Shown in pieces: positions 34,300 to 43,002 of a DNA stretch of 64,000 nucleotides. Source of the DNA: Quadrisphaera granulorum (GTDB taxonomy: Bacteria; Actinomycetota; Actinomycetes; Actinomycetales; Quadrisphaeraceae); contig NZ_QGDQ01000018.1 of the NCBI RefSeq assembly GCF_003149145.1, positions 1-64,000 of the forward strand. The letters are read 5' to 3'. The position numbers were made by a program, and so were the translations under genes. Under the pieces are notes generated by a model that was not told the origin of the DNA, searched no databases, and saw nothing but the letters and a program-made list of their open reading frames with translations. Position 1 is the stretch's first letter. Each line of letters begins with the position of its first letter.

Positions 34300-34926
34300 T
34301 CAGCCCTCGGCGTCGACCAGCGCCGCCGTCGAGGGCTGGGCGCGCAGCGCGTCGCGGCGGGCCGCCACCGTGCTCTGCTCCCACTCGGGGGAGCCGTCCA
34401 CGAGGCGGTACCCGTCGTGGACGAGACCGTGGGCATCGACCCATCTGACGACGGCGACGGCGCCGTCCACGGGCGCCTCGTGAACGAAGAACGCGCCGTC
34501 GACGAAGGGGTCCGGCGTCGCGAAGAGCTCGGTGCTCACCGGTAGGCGGTGGCGCAGCCTCACCGCTTCCACGGCGGCGGCGTAGCGCGCGCGTGCCCGG
34601 CGGATCACGGGAATCGGCCCCGCTTCTGGCTCTGTGCTCGTGGCAAGCACCTCGCCCGCCATCCCCACCCAGTAGCGGGGGTGTGTGTGGTCATCGCGCA
34701 CGTCGATGAAGTTGGCGCCCGGGGCCTTGCTATCCGGGTGCGGCTCCAGCGGGGCGTCAGCGGGTACGTCGGGGAGTGCGTGCACTCTCCGAACCGCTTC
34801 GGCGGCCATGCGTACCGAGAGCTCGCGCGGCTCCCGGGTGGCGGTAGGGACGCCGAGGCTGGCCGCGGCGTCGAGCGACCTCTCCGTCGAGTGGCTCACG
34901 AACATCACGGTAGGTGGCTGAGTCAT
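34300..34926 (-). CDS. Hypothetical protein
   Basis: A 208-residue soluble protein that I cannot place in a family. Segments of note are VMFVSHSTERSLDAAASLG at the start, FIDVRDDHTHPRYWVGMAGE in the middle and VRWVDAHGLVHDGYRLVDG near the end. No membrane helix is seen. ATG 34926 is chosen; a longer frame reaches 34953. It is divergent from furA and convergent with the 114-residue gene. Confidence 0.55.
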   Translation of the reverse strand: MTQPPTVMFVSHSTERSLDAAASLGVPTATREPRELSVRMAAEAVRRVHALPDVPADAPLEPHPDSKAPGANFIDVRDDHTHPRYWVGMAGEVLATSTEPEAGPIPVIRRARARYAAAVEAVRLRHRLPVSTELFATPDPFVDGAFFVHEAPVDGAVAVVRWVDAHGLVHDGYRLVDGSPEWEQSTVAARRDALRAQPSTAALVDAEG

Positions 34927-35077
34927 CACGCGAAAGGGGAAGAGTGTCCCCAAGTGGGGGCTTTGCGGCGTGGCGGAACATCTTGTTGCCGCCGACCCTC
35001 TGAGGGCGGCCCGGCGGCGACTCGTCGGCTCGTCGGCTCGTCGAGGGTGGGGATCTTCCCTCGGATGTCTCCCTCAG

Positions 35078-35096
35078 TTCTTGACTCGTTCAAGAA
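35078..35096. promoter_or_regulatory. FurA operator at the furA-katG promoter
   Basis: TTCTTGA-N5-TCAAGAA is a perfect 7-bp dyad ending two bases before the furA GTG (35099). FurA proteins of mycobacteria and streptomycetes repress furA-katG from just such a palindrome at the promoter, and furA mRNA there is leaderless. Both points fit this layout. Confidence 0.75.
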
Positions 35097-35098
35097 GT

Positions 35099-35641
35099 GT
35101 GACCAGGATCGACGACGTGCCGTCCCGAGAAGCCCGCGAGCGCGTGCTGGGTGAAGTCACCCTGCGCGACGCTGGGCTCCGCGTGACGCGGCCTCGGCTC
35201 GCGGTGCTCGACGCCGTCCACGGGCACCCGCACTCGACCACCGACGCGCTCATCGATGCAGCTCGTACCCACCTGCCGACGCTCTCGCACCAGGCCGTCT
35301 ACGACGCGCTGCGCGTGCTCACCGACGCCGGTGTCGTCCGCCGCATCCAGCCTCGTGGCTCGGTGGCCCGGTACGAGGCCCGCGTCGACGACAACCACCA
35401 CCACCTCGTGTGCCGCGCGTGCGGCTCCATCACCGACGTCGACTGCGTGCTCGGTGAGGCGCCGTGCCTGGTGCCCGAGCACTCGGCCGCGGAGGGCTTC
35501 GCCGTCGACGAGGCCGAGATCACCTTCTGGGGTCTGTGCCCGGCGTGCGCCGCCGGCACCACCGCCGCGGGCGGCCCCGACACCCCCACGACTTCCAGGC
35601 CAGAACAAGGTTCCGCCACCAGAGAGGTACACCGTGACTGA
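35099..35641 (+). CDS. furA: FurA-type peroxide/iron-sensing repressor
   Basis: A 180-residue Fur-family regulator. The winged HTH region is visible ([14 protein letters not shown] and [16 protein letters not shown]). The metal-binding segment is [13 protein letters not shown], and a second CxxC is in [11 protein letters not shown] 35099 directly after the operator is favoured; GTG 35117 is an alternative. It overlaps katG by 8 bp. By family knowledge it represses itself and katG and is relieved by peroxide. The C-terminal ~25 residues are Pro/Thr-rich and extend past the usual Fur end. Confidence 0.85.
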   Translation: MTRIDDVPSREARERVLGEVTLRDAGLRVTRPRLAVLDAVHGHPHSTTDALIDAARTHLPTLSHQAVYDALRVLTDAGVVRRIQPRGSVARYEARVDDNHHHLVCRACGSITDVDCVLGEAPCLVPEHSAAEGFAVDEAEITFWGLCPACAAGTTAAGGPDTPTTSRPEQGSATREVHRD

Positions 35642-37859
35642 CATCGCGCAGGAGAAGGCGAACACCGCCAGCACCAGCGAGAGCGAGAACCCGGCCATCA
35701 AGCCGCCGACCCCGGTCACCGACCACCCCCGCCGCGTGCAGGACTGGTGGCCGAACCAGGTCGACCTGTCGGTGCTCAACCGGACCGCCCGCGAGGCCGA
35801 CCCGCTGGGTGAGGACTTCGACTACGCCGCCGAGTTCGCGAAGCTGGACGTCGCCGAGGTCAAGCGTGACCTCGCTGAGCTCATGAAGACTTCCCAGGAC
35901 TGGTGGCCGGCGGACTGGGGCCACTACGGCCCGCTGTTCATCCGCATGTCCTGGCACGCGGCCGGCACCTACCGCATCGCCGACGGGCGCGGCGGAGGCG
36001 GCCAGGGCGCTCAGCGCTTCGCCCCCCTCAACAGCTGGCCCGACAACGCCAACCTCGACAAGGCCCGCCGCCTGCTGCTGCCGATCAAGCAGAAGTACGG
36101 CCGCAAGCTCTCCTGGGCCGACCTGCTCGTGCTCGCCGGCAACGTCGCCCACGACGACATGGGCCTGCCGACCTTCGGCTTCGCCTTCGGCCGCCGTGAC
36201 GTGTGGCAGCCCGAGGAGGTCTTCTGGGGTCCGGAGGACGAGTTCCTCACCAACGACCGCTACAGCGGCCCGAACGCCCCGCTCGACCTGGAGCAGGGCG
36301 CCCTCGCCGCCGTCACCATGGGCCTGATCTACGTCAACCCTGAGGGCCCGCAGGGCAACCCCGACCCGCTGGCTTCCGCCCACGACATCCGCGTGACGTT
36401 CGGCCGCATGGGCATGAACGACGTCGAGACCGTCGCCCTCATCGCCGGTGGCCACACCTTCGGCAAGGTGCACGGCGCCGGTGACGCCGCCCTGGTCGGC
36501 AAGGAGCCCGAGGGCTGCCCCGTGCACGGCAACGGCCTGGGCTGGAAGAACCAGTTCGGCACCGGCAAGGGCGCCGACACCATCACCAGCGGTCTCGAGG
36601 GCGCCTGGACCCCGACGCCCACGAAGTGGGACAACAGCTACATCGAGACGATGTTCAGCTACGAGTGGGAGCTCACCGAGAGCCCCGCCGGTGCCAAGCA
36701 GTGGAAGCCGAAGGACGGCGCCGCGGCCGACCTCGTGCCCGACGCGCACATCCCCGGCAAGCGGAACAACCCGATCATGCTCACGAGCGACCTCGCGCTC
36801 CTGGCCGACCCGGCCTACCACGAGATCATGGTCAAGTTCCGCGACGACCACGCCTACTTCGCCGACCAGTACGCCCGTGCCTGGTTCAAGCTGCTCCACC
36901 GCGACATGGGCCCGCGCTCCCGCTACCTCGGCCCGGACGTCCCCGCCGAGGAGCTCATCTGGCAGGACCCGCTGCCTGCCGTCGACCACCCGCTCGTCAC
37001 CGACGCGCAGATCGCGGACCTCAAGGCCCGCCTGCTCGACTCCGGCCTGACGGTCTCCCAGTTGGTGCACACCGCGTGGTCGGCTGCGGCGTCCTACCGC
37101 GACACCGACAAGCGCGGCGGCGCCAACGGCGCCCGCATCCGCCTGGAGCCGCAGATCGGCTGGGCCGTCAACGCCGGCGTCGCCGAGGTGCTGCCGGTGC
37201 TCGAGCGCGTCAAGGGCGAGTTCGAGGCGGCCACCGGCGCGAAGGTGTCGCTGTCCGACGTCATCGTCCTCGGTGGCACCGCGGCGGTGGAGAAGGCGGC
37301 TGCCGACGCGGGTGTTCCGGTGTCCGTGGGCTTCACCCCCGGCCGTACCGACGCCAGCCAGGAGCAGACCGACGTCGAGAACTTCGCCTGGCTCGAGCCC
37401 AAGGCCGACGGCTTCCGCAGCTGGATCGACCCCCGCACCAAGGTGCACGCCGAGCACCTCCTGGTCGACAAGGCGTACCTGCTGGGTCTGACCGCCAAGG
37501 AGATGACCGTGCTCGTCGGCGGTCTGCGCGTGCTCGGCGCCAACACCGGCGGCACGCCGCACGGCGTCTTCACCGACAAGGTCGGCGTCCTCTCGCAGGA
37601 CTTCTTCACCACCCTGCTCGACCTCGGCGTGCAGTGGCGGACCTCGAAGGACGCCGAGGGCGTCTACGAGGGCGTCGGTGCGGACGGCTCCGTGGTGCGC
37701 ACCGCCACCGCCGCCGACCTCGTGTTCAACTCGAACTCGATCCTGCGGGGCATCGTGGAGGTCTACTCCTCCGACGACGCGAAGGAGCTGTTCGCGGCCG
37801 ACTTCGCGAAGGCGTGGCAGAAGGTCATGGAGCTCGACAGGTTCGACCTGCACGCCTGA
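35634..37859 (+). CDS. katG: Catalase-peroxidase KatG
   Basis: A 741-residue haem enzyme that breaks down H2O2 and has broad peroxidase activity. The distal site is in [13 protein letters not shown] (Arg, Trp, His). The Trp-Tyr-Met covalent adduct is complete: Trp there, Tyr in LIYVNPEG and Met in [11 protein letters not shown]. The proximal His lies in [10 protein letters not shown]. The C-terminal duplicated domain is full length. GTG 35634 overlaps the furA stop, and GAGAGG precedes it. It is regulated with furA by the upstream operator. Confidence 0.97.
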   Translation: MTDIAQEKANTASTSESENPAIKPPTPVTDHPRRVQDWWPNQVDLSVLNRTAREADPLGEDFDYAAEFAKLDVAEVKRDLAELMKTSQDWWPADWGHYGPLFIRMSWHAAGTYRIADGRGGGGQGAQRFAPLNSWPDNANLDKARRLLLPIKQKYGRKLSWADLLVLAGNVAHDDMGLPTFGFAFGRRDVWQPEEVFWGPEDEFLTNDRYSGPNAPLDLEQGALAAVTMGLIYVNPEGPQGNPDPLASAHDIRVTFGRMGMNDVETVALIAGGHTFGKVHGAGDAALVGKEPEGCPVHGNGLGWKNQFGTGKGADTITSGLEGAWTPTPTKWDNSYIETMFSYEWELTESPAGAKQWKPKDGAAADLVPDAHIPGKRNNPIMLTSDLALLADPAYHEIMVKFRDDHAYFADQYARAWFKLLHRDMGPRSRYLGPDVPAEELIWQDPLPAVDHPLVTDAQIADLKARLLDSGLTVSQLVHTAWSAAASYRDTDKRGGANGARIRLEPQIGWAVNAGVAEVLPVLERVKGEFEAATGAKVSLSDVIVLGGTAAVEKAAADAGVPVSVGFTPGRTDASQEQTDVENFAWLEPKADGFRSWIDPRTKVHAEHLLVDKAYLLGLTAKEMTVLVGGLRVLGANTGGTPHGVFTDKVGVLSQDFFTTLLDLGVQWRTSKDAEGVYEGVGADGSVVRTATAADLVFNSNSILRGIVEVYSSDDAKELFAADFAKAWQKVMELDRFDLHA

Positions 37860-37874
37860 TCTCTCCGGCGGGAC

Positions 37875-37918
37875 GTGGGCCTGCACCGCAGATCAGCAGA
37901 TCAGCGGTGCAGGCCCAC
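37875..37918. terminator. Bidirectional terminator between katG and the GAF-ANTAR gene
   Basis: A perfect 15-bp stem, 37875-37889 pairing with 37904-37918, around a 14-base loop. The right arm lies inside the 3' coding end of the convergent GAF-ANTAR gene (stop at 37901-37903). Confidence 0.75.
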
Positions 37919-38557
37919 CTCCTCGAGGTCCAGCAGTCCGGCCACCGCGTCCGTGGCCACCTCGTGGATGGTCCGCCCCGCCGCGAAGGCGTACGCGCGC
38001 AGCCGCGCCAGCGCCTCGGCCTCGTCCAGGGCCAGCCGTGCCCGGAGCATCCCCACCAGCACCGGCAGGTCGTCGGTGGAGACGTCAGCCAAGAGGTCTC
38101 CCCGCGAGCCCCTGACGAGGATGATTCCGGCAAGGACGTCGGCCAGGCGCGTCAGCACGTCGACCTGCGCGCTCGTGAACGGGGCGACGGCGTCCCTCCC
38201 GACGGTGAGCACCCCCACGGGCGTGCCCACCGGTCCGGACCCCAGCAGCGGCAGCGACGCCGTGGAGCGCACGGGGAACCGCTCCGCGGTCGTGCTCAGC
38301 AGCAGCTGCCACGGCGCGCCGGTGGAGCGCAGGTCGTCGACGAGAACCGGCGCACCGCAGCGCAGAGCATCCAGGCACGGCCCCTGCACGAGCGTCTGCT
38401 GGAAGTTGCTGAACCGCTGCAGCGCGAGGTCGGAGCCGGCGAGCGGTAGTCGGCGCTCGGCATCCACGACGACGGACACCGCCACCCTGTCCCAGCCCAC
38501 CGCCGGCCGTACGGCATCGCACAGAGCCAGCTCCGGGCAACTGGCGAGGTGGGACAT
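37901..38557 (-). CDS. GAF-ANTAR signalling protein
   Basis: A 218-residue protein. It has an N-terminal GAF-like sensor (~10-140; RLPLAGSDLALQRFSNFQQT, GVLTVGRDAVAPFTSAQVD) and a C-terminal ANTAR RNA-binding helix bundle (~160-215; DLPVLVGMLRARLALDEAEA, RLRAYAFAAGRTIHEVA). ANTAR proteins prevent transcription termination by binding dual hairpins in leader RNAs. ATG 38557 is the start. It is convergent with katG. The signal sensed and target RNAs are unknown; a second gene of this type lies at 55967. Confidence 0.8.
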   Translation of the reverse strand: MSHLASCPELALCDAVRPAVGWDRVAVSVVVDAERRLPLAGSDLALQRFSNFQQTLVQGPCLDALRCGAPVLVDDLRSTGAPWQLLLSTTAERFPVRSTASLPLLGSGPVGTPVGVLTVGRDAVAPFTSAQVDVLTRLADVLAGIILVRGSRGDLLADVSTDDLPVLVGMLRARLALDEAEALARLRAYAFAAGRTIHEVATDAVAGLLDLEEVGLHR

Positions 38558-38655
38558 TCGTTCACTCTCCCACCCGTTGTCGCGGCGGCGTGGAACGCCT
38601 ACGTTGAGCACCGGTCCACGCAAGGGCCCTCGGACGACTCACCGGTGAGGGCTCC

Positions 38656-39126
38656 GTGCACCAGCTTCACGAGCACCATGCAGAGCACTCCGATGGCGCG
38701 CACCACCCGCCCCTCGCCACGCCGTTCCGTGCCCTGGTGCGGTGGTCCGCCACCGGGCCCGTCGTCGTCCTGAGCGGCGAAGTCGACCTCTGCTGCGCCG
38801 AGCAGCTGGGAGCCCTCCGCGACCTGCTGCAGCGCCACGGGCAGCGCGCCGTCGTCGACACCTCCGAGGTGGCGTTCATGGACGTCGGGGGCCTGCGGGC
38901 TCTGCTCGCGCTCGCGGGTGACGGCGGCTCCCTGCTCGTCCTGCGTCCCAGCGCGGCCGTGCTGAGGCTCCTCGACCTGCTCGCCGGCACCGCCACCGGT
39001 CTCTCGGTGGTGCGGGCCGGTCCGCGGGAGGAGGCACTGGTGCTGCGCGAGACCACGGTGGCGAGCGACGAGGGGCACGGGCCCCCGGGAACGCCCCGAG
39101 CGCCGCGCCCGCGAAGGGGACGCTGA
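38656..39126 (+). CDS. STAS-domain protein (anti-sigma antagonist-like)
   Basis: A 156-residue protein. The STAS core spans ~30-120 (GPVVVLSGEVDLCCAEQLGA; VVDTSEVAFMDVGGLRALLA). The usual phospho-acceptor Ser of the D-S-S-G motif is replaced (DVGG), so it cannot be switched by phosphorylation at that site. The His-rich start and basic Pro-rich end are extra. GTG 38656 follows a GAGGG. Antagonists of this sort normally free a sigma factor; without the Ser it may act constitutively or have another role. Confidence 0.75.
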   Translation: MHQLHEHHAEHSDGAHHPPLATPFRALVRWSATGPVVVLSGEVDLCCAEQLGALRDLLQRHGQRAVVDTSEVAFMDVGGLRALLALAGDGGSLLVLRPSAAVLRLLDLLAGTATGLSVVRAGPREEALVLRETTVASDEGHGPPGTPRAPRPRRGR

Positions 39127-39135
39127 CCGAACTCC

Positions 39136-39576
39136 TCAGCGATGCTTACGCCCGACCGCCAGGTCTTCCAACCGGCGGAGCGTCTCGGTGTTGCGGGCAC
39201 TGATGAGGGGGTCGCGCAGGGGCCGTGGTACCAGGCGACCCGGCCCCTCGACAGCGTCCTCGGTGAGTCGTACCAGCGTGCCACCGTCACGGGGGAGAAG
39301 GTCGAAGACCACCCGCGCCCCACCCAGCGGCCAGCTGCGCGCCGTGAGCACCAGGCGGTGCGGTGCGCCGACCTCCTCGCTGGTGGTGCGGCCTCGCCGC
39401 AGGAGGGGCCACGCACCGACCACCGGGTGGATGGAGGTGCCCGGTCGGGGCCACCCGGGGTCGACCCGTCGCACGTGGGCACTCCCCACCACGAAGTCGG
39501 CGTAGCGCCACCCGTCGGCCAGCTGCTCCCACACGGCCTCCGGCGATGCCGGCAGCCACCGTTCCCGCACGCTCAC
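39136..39576 (-). CDS. SRPBCC (START-like) domain protein
   Basis: A 146-residue polyketide-cyclase/START-type domain. The opening RERWLPASPEAVWEQLADGW and later HPVVGAWPLLRRGRTTSEEV, GGARVVFDLLPRDGGTLVRL and the final helix (RPLRDPLISARNTETLRRLE) are typical. It would bind a hydrophobic ligand; no catalytic residue can be named. GTG 39576 is preferred. It is convergent with the STAS gene and divergent from the GGDEF-EAL gene. Confidence 0.8.
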   Translation of the reverse strand: MSVRERWLPASPEAVWEQLADGWRYADFVVGSAHVRRVDPGWPRPGTSIHPVVGAWPLLRRGRTTSEEVGAPHRLVLTARSWPLGGARVVFDLLPRDGGTLVRLTEDAVEGPGRLVPRPLRDPLISARNTETLRRLEDLAVGRKHR

Positions 39577-39707
39577 GTCGTCGTCGCCCCCGTCGTCCTG
39601 GGCCTGGCGGACCGTGGTGGCCGTGCTGTCGACCGCTCCCGACGCTAGGACGGCCGCACCGAGGGCGCACCCCGGGACGCCGATGGGGGCTGTCGGTGGA
39701 GTGGGGG

Positions 39708-39734
39708 TCAAGAAGCGCCCCGAGCCGCCGATGG
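39708..39734 (+). promoter_or_regulatory. FliA/WhiG-type promoter of the GGDEF-EAL gene
   Basis: TCAA (39708-39711), 15 bases, then GCCGATGG (39727-39734) closely match the motility-sigma consensus TAAA-N15-GCCGATAA. It is about 50 bp upstream of the start codon. A similar element precedes the chemoreceptor gene at 47521. Confidence 0.55.
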
Positions 39735-39784
39735 AGGGGTGAGCGCCGCACCCGGGCCGCGTTCGACCGCAGGGAGGAAGAGGC

Positions 39785-42013
39785 ATGGGAAAGAGCGAGC
39801 AGCGCGACGCCGCGCTCGCCGACCCTCGCCACACCGCCGCGCCGACCCCCCTCCCGGTCCCGCCGCAGACCCGAGCTGAGACTCCGCCTCTCCCCGCGGA
39901 GGCAACGTCCGTAGCCGCCGACGAGCGGGTGCAGCGGGCTCTGCTCGACTCCGCCTTCTCCTCCAGTCGCGCGAAGCTCGTCGTCGAGAGCCCGCCCGAC
40001 GCTCCCGGCCTCGACCGGGCCGTGGTGCTCTGGGCGAACGGCGCCGCCGGCGAGCTGGTCCGCAGCGAGCCCCGCGGTCTCGTGGGCCGTGAGGTGGGCT
40101 CCCTGCTGGCGCCCGCAGGCCCCGGGGCCTTCCGTCCCGAGGTCCTGCGGACCTCGCGCAAGGGCAGGTCGCTGGTCGCCGTCCTCGTCGCGGGTTCCGA
40201 GCCCGTGGACGTCGAGCTCGTCGCCGTCCCCTCGCCGTCCACCGGACTGTGGGCGCTGATCATGGGCCCGTCCGGCACGCTGCCCGAGCGCCTCGCGCAG
40301 GAGCACGCCAGCGCCCAGGAACGCCGTTTCGAGACCCTCGTGCGGCACAGCCCCGTCCCGACCATCATTTCCGAGGCCGGCCTCCGCCTCGCCCACGTCA
40401 ACGACGCGTTCTGCGAACTCGTCGGCGCCGACCACGAGCAGCTGCTCGGTCTGGCGTGGACCACCCACATCCTCGGCGAGGACCTGCCCGCTGTCCTGAG
40501 GTGCGTCGAGCAGGCGCTCGCGGGGGAGTCCGCACAGGCGGAGGTGCAGATCGTCAGGGTTGACGGCGAGCACCGGTGGGTGCTGGTGCGGCTCTCGCCG
40601 GCGGCCAGCCCCGGCCACGGCGCGGGCTTCGTCGGCACCGTGGAGGACTTCACCGAGCGGCGCGCGTTCGAGCTGCAGCTGGCCCACCAGGCCCGCACCG
40701 ACGCGCTCACCGGGCTGCCCAACCGCGTGGCCCTGGAGGAGGACGTCGCGGCGAGGCTGCGCGCCGCGGACGGCCTCGAGCCCGACGTGTCGGTGATGAC
40801 CTGCCTGTTCCTCGACCTCGACAACTTCAAGATCGTCAACGACAGTCTCGGTCACGAGACGGGCGACCAGCTGCTCGTCGCCGTGGCGGAGCGGCTGCGC
40901 AGTGCCGTGCGGCCCGGTGACCTGGTGGCCCGCTGGGGCGGTGACGAGTTCGTCGTCCTGCTCGAGGGCGCCGCCGACGACGTCGCCGCGCTCGCCCTGG
41001 GCGAGGCCGTGCTGGCTCGCCTGGGCGAGGGGCTCGTCGTCGACGGGTTGCCGTTCAGCGTCTCCGCCAGTGTCGGGGTAGCGCGCGCGACGGCGCGGCA
41101 CACCGGAGCCGAGCACCTCCTGCAGGACTGCGACATCGCGATGTACCGCGCCAAGGGCGAGGGCCGCAACCGGGTCGCGCTGTGCGACGCCGCGGCCCGC
41201 GAGGAGGCGCGCGACTCCCTCGCGCTCACCCTCGACCTGCGCGAGGCGCTCAAGGCGGGCAGCCTGCGCGTGGCCTACCAGCCGGTGATCTCCGTCAGCG
41301 ACCCCACCGCCCTGCCCGCCGTCGAGGCGCTGGTGCGCTGGGACCACCCGGAGCGCGGCCCGGTGTCGCCGGACCACTTCGTGAAGATCGCCGAAGCGAA
41401 CGGCCTCATCGAGCAGCTCGGCCTCTTCGTGCTCGAGGAGGCGTGCTCGCAGCTGGTCCGCTGGTGCGACGAGCTGGGCACGGCCGCCCCGCAGAAGGTC
41501 AACGTCAACCTCTCGGCCATCCAGCTCAGCTCCCGCGCCGTGGTCGACGACGTCGCCCGCGTGCTGGCTCGCACCGGCCTGCCGGCCACCCGGTTGTGCC
41601 TGGAGGTCACCGAGACCGCCCTCGTGCACGACCGCGAGGCCAGCCGCGACCGGCTGCTGCGCCTGCAGGCGATGGGCGTGTCGGTGGCCCTGGACGACTT
41701 CGGCACCGGGTACTCGTCCCTGGCGTACCTGCGCCAGCTGCCCGTCAACTACCTCAAGGTCGACAGGTCCTTCGTCGAGGAGCTGCACCGCGGCCACCCG
41801 CAGGTCGCCTCCGCCGTCATCGGCCTGGCCCACAGCCTGGGGCTGTCGGCCGTGGCCGAGGGGGTGGAGCACCCCGAGCAGGTGGAGGCCCTGGCGGCGC
41901 TCGGCGCCGACCTCGTGCAGGGGTGGCTCTACGGGCGGGCCATGACCCCCGCCGACCTCGTCACGTGGCGCCGCGAGGTGCGGCCGCAGCACCCGGAGGC
42001 CGGTTCACGGTGA
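39785..42013 (+). CDS. PAS-GGDEF-EAL cyclic-di-GMP enzyme
   Basis: A 742-residue cytoplasmic protein. A poorly conserved sensor region (~45-170) is followed by a PAS domain (~180-295; VRHSPVPTIISEAGLRLAHV), a GGDEF domain with GGDEF at 385-389 and an intact RxxD inhibitory site (RPGD) five residues before it, and an EAL domain with E514-A-L, NVNLSAIQL and DDFGTGYSSL. Both cyclase and phosphodiesterase sites look functional. AGGGAGGAAGAGG precedes ATG 39785. It overlaps the HDOD gene, and a motility-type promoter precedes it. Confidence 0.92.
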   Translation: MGKSEQRDAALADPRHTAAPTPLPVPPQTRAETPPLPAEATSVAADERVQRALLDSAFSSSRAKLVVESPPDAPGLDRAVVLWANGAAGELVRSEPRGLVGREVGSLLAPAGPGAFRPEVLRTSRKGRSLVAVLVAGSEPVDVELVAVPSPSTGLWALIMGPSGTLPERLAQEHASAQERRFETLVRHSPVPTIISEAGLRLAHVNDAFCELVGADHEQLLGLAWTTHILGEDLPAVLRCVEQALAGESAQAEVQIVRVDGEHRWVLVRLSPAASPGHGAGFVGTVEDFTERRAFELQLAHQARTDALTGLPNRVALEEDVAARLRAADGLEPDVSVMTCLFLDLDNFKIVNDSLGHETGDQLLVAVAERLRSAVRPGDLVARWGGDEFVVLLEGAADDVAALALGEAVLARLGEGLVVDGLPFSVSASVGVARATARHTGAEHLLQDCDIAMYRAKGEGRNRVALCDAAAREEARDSLALTLDLREALKAGSLRVAYQPVISVSDPTALPAVEALVRWDHPERGPVSPDHFVKIAEANGLIEQLGLFVLEEACSQLVRWCDELGTAAPQKVNVNLSAIQLSSRAVVDDVARVLARTGLPATRLCLEVTETALVHDREASRDRLLRLQAMGVSVALDDFGTGYSSLAYLRQLPVNYLKVDRSFVEELHRGHPQVASAVIGLAHSLGLSAVAEGVEHPEQVEALAALGADLVQGWLYGRAMTPADLVTWRREVRPQHPEAGSR

Positions 42014-42909
42014 CCGATGTGGCGGACGTGTCGGGCGCAGCGGACACAGCTGACTCGGCGGGCGCTGTCGACCGTGACGGCCTCGACGAGCGCGAGAGCG
42101 CCGAGGCGACGCTGGCCGCGCTGGTCGACGTCGTCGACGACCTCGCCTCCCGCCGTCCCGTGGCGTCACGCATCGTGGCCATGACCGCCGACAGCTCCGT
42201 CGGTTCACCCGAGCTCGCAGGTGTGCTGGCCAGCGACGTGGCGCTGACCGCGCGCGTGACCCGGCTGGCCAACAGCGTGTTCTACGGGCTCAGTGGCCGG
42301 GTCCGCACCCTGCCGTTCGCGGTCACCGTGGTGGGCTTCGCGGCTGTCCGTGCCATGGCGGCCACCGCCGCGGCGGGCGCCGACACCGAGGGTGTGCTTC
42401 CGGAGGACACCTGGGTCCGCTCCGAGGCCGTCGCGGTGGCCTGCGGCGAGCTGGCCCCCGTGTTCGGCATCCCCGCCCCCGAGGTGTTCTGCCTCGGCCT
42501 GCTGGCGGGGCTGGGGCAGGCCGTGCTCGCCCACCACGACCCGACGGGCTACCGGGCGATCCTTGACGACGACGACGTGCGCCGCGGCGGCCGCCAGGCG
42601 CTGCTCGCCGCCGAACGGACCGCCTTCGGGGTCTGCCACACCGAGGTCTCCGCCGCCGCGCTTTCCGCGTGGCACTTCCCGGACGAGCTGGCCGAAGCGC
42701 TGCACCTGGTCGACGCCCCCGGGGGCACCACGGCGTGGTCGCGCTGCCTGGGCACCGCGCTGGAGGCCGTCGAGCGCGCGGCGTCGCCGCAGGCCCCGCC
42801 GCGCGACCCGTGGTTGCTGTCCAGCGGCCGGGTGGCCGAGGACAGGTTGCGTGCGCTGGCCTCGCGGCTGCAGGTGACTGCTCCTCGCGAAGAGCCCGGG
42901 GAGACCTGA
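42010..42909 (+). CDS. HDOD-domain signalling protein
   Basis: A 299-residue protein. The HDOD domain spans residues ~35-240: SRIVAMTADSSVGSPELAG, VLASDVALTARVTRLANSVF, LPFAVTVVGFAAVRAMAA, and CLGLLAGLGQAVLAHH. HDOD is a HD-related fold without enzymatic activity that acts in signalling, often with c-di-GMP or chemotaxis systems. GTG 42010 overlaps the GGDEF-EAL stop, so the two are coupled and likely share a pathway. The C-terminal 50 residues are Pro-rich. Confidence 0.8.
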   Translation: MTDVADVSGAADTADSAGAVDRDGLDERESAEATLAALVDVVDDLASRRPVASRIVAMTADSSVGSPELAGVLASDVALTARVTRLANSVFYGLSGRVRTLPFAVTVVGFAAVRAMAATAAAGADTEGVLPEDTWVRSEAVAVACGELAPVFGIPAPEVFCLGLLAGLGQAVLAHHDPTGYRAILDDDDVRRGGRQALLAAERTAFGVCHTEVSAAALSAWHFPDELAEALHLVDAPGGTTAWSRCLGTALEAVERAASPQAPPRDPWLLSSGRVAEDRLRALASRLQVTAPREEPGET

Positions 42910-43002
42910 GGCGCTGCTCCGCAGTGACGCGCTGCGCCGTCCGGTCCGAGATCGGGCACCCGACGCCCTGCGTGCGGCCGACTGCGGCCACCATATGGCC
43001 CT

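Noticed and set aside
35520-37886. 788-codon frame opposite katG
   Set aside because: Antisense of katG, with no recognisable motif.
39287-41992. 901-codon frame opposite the GGDEF-EAL gene
   Set aside because: Antisense of a gene with intact GGDEF and EAL motifs.
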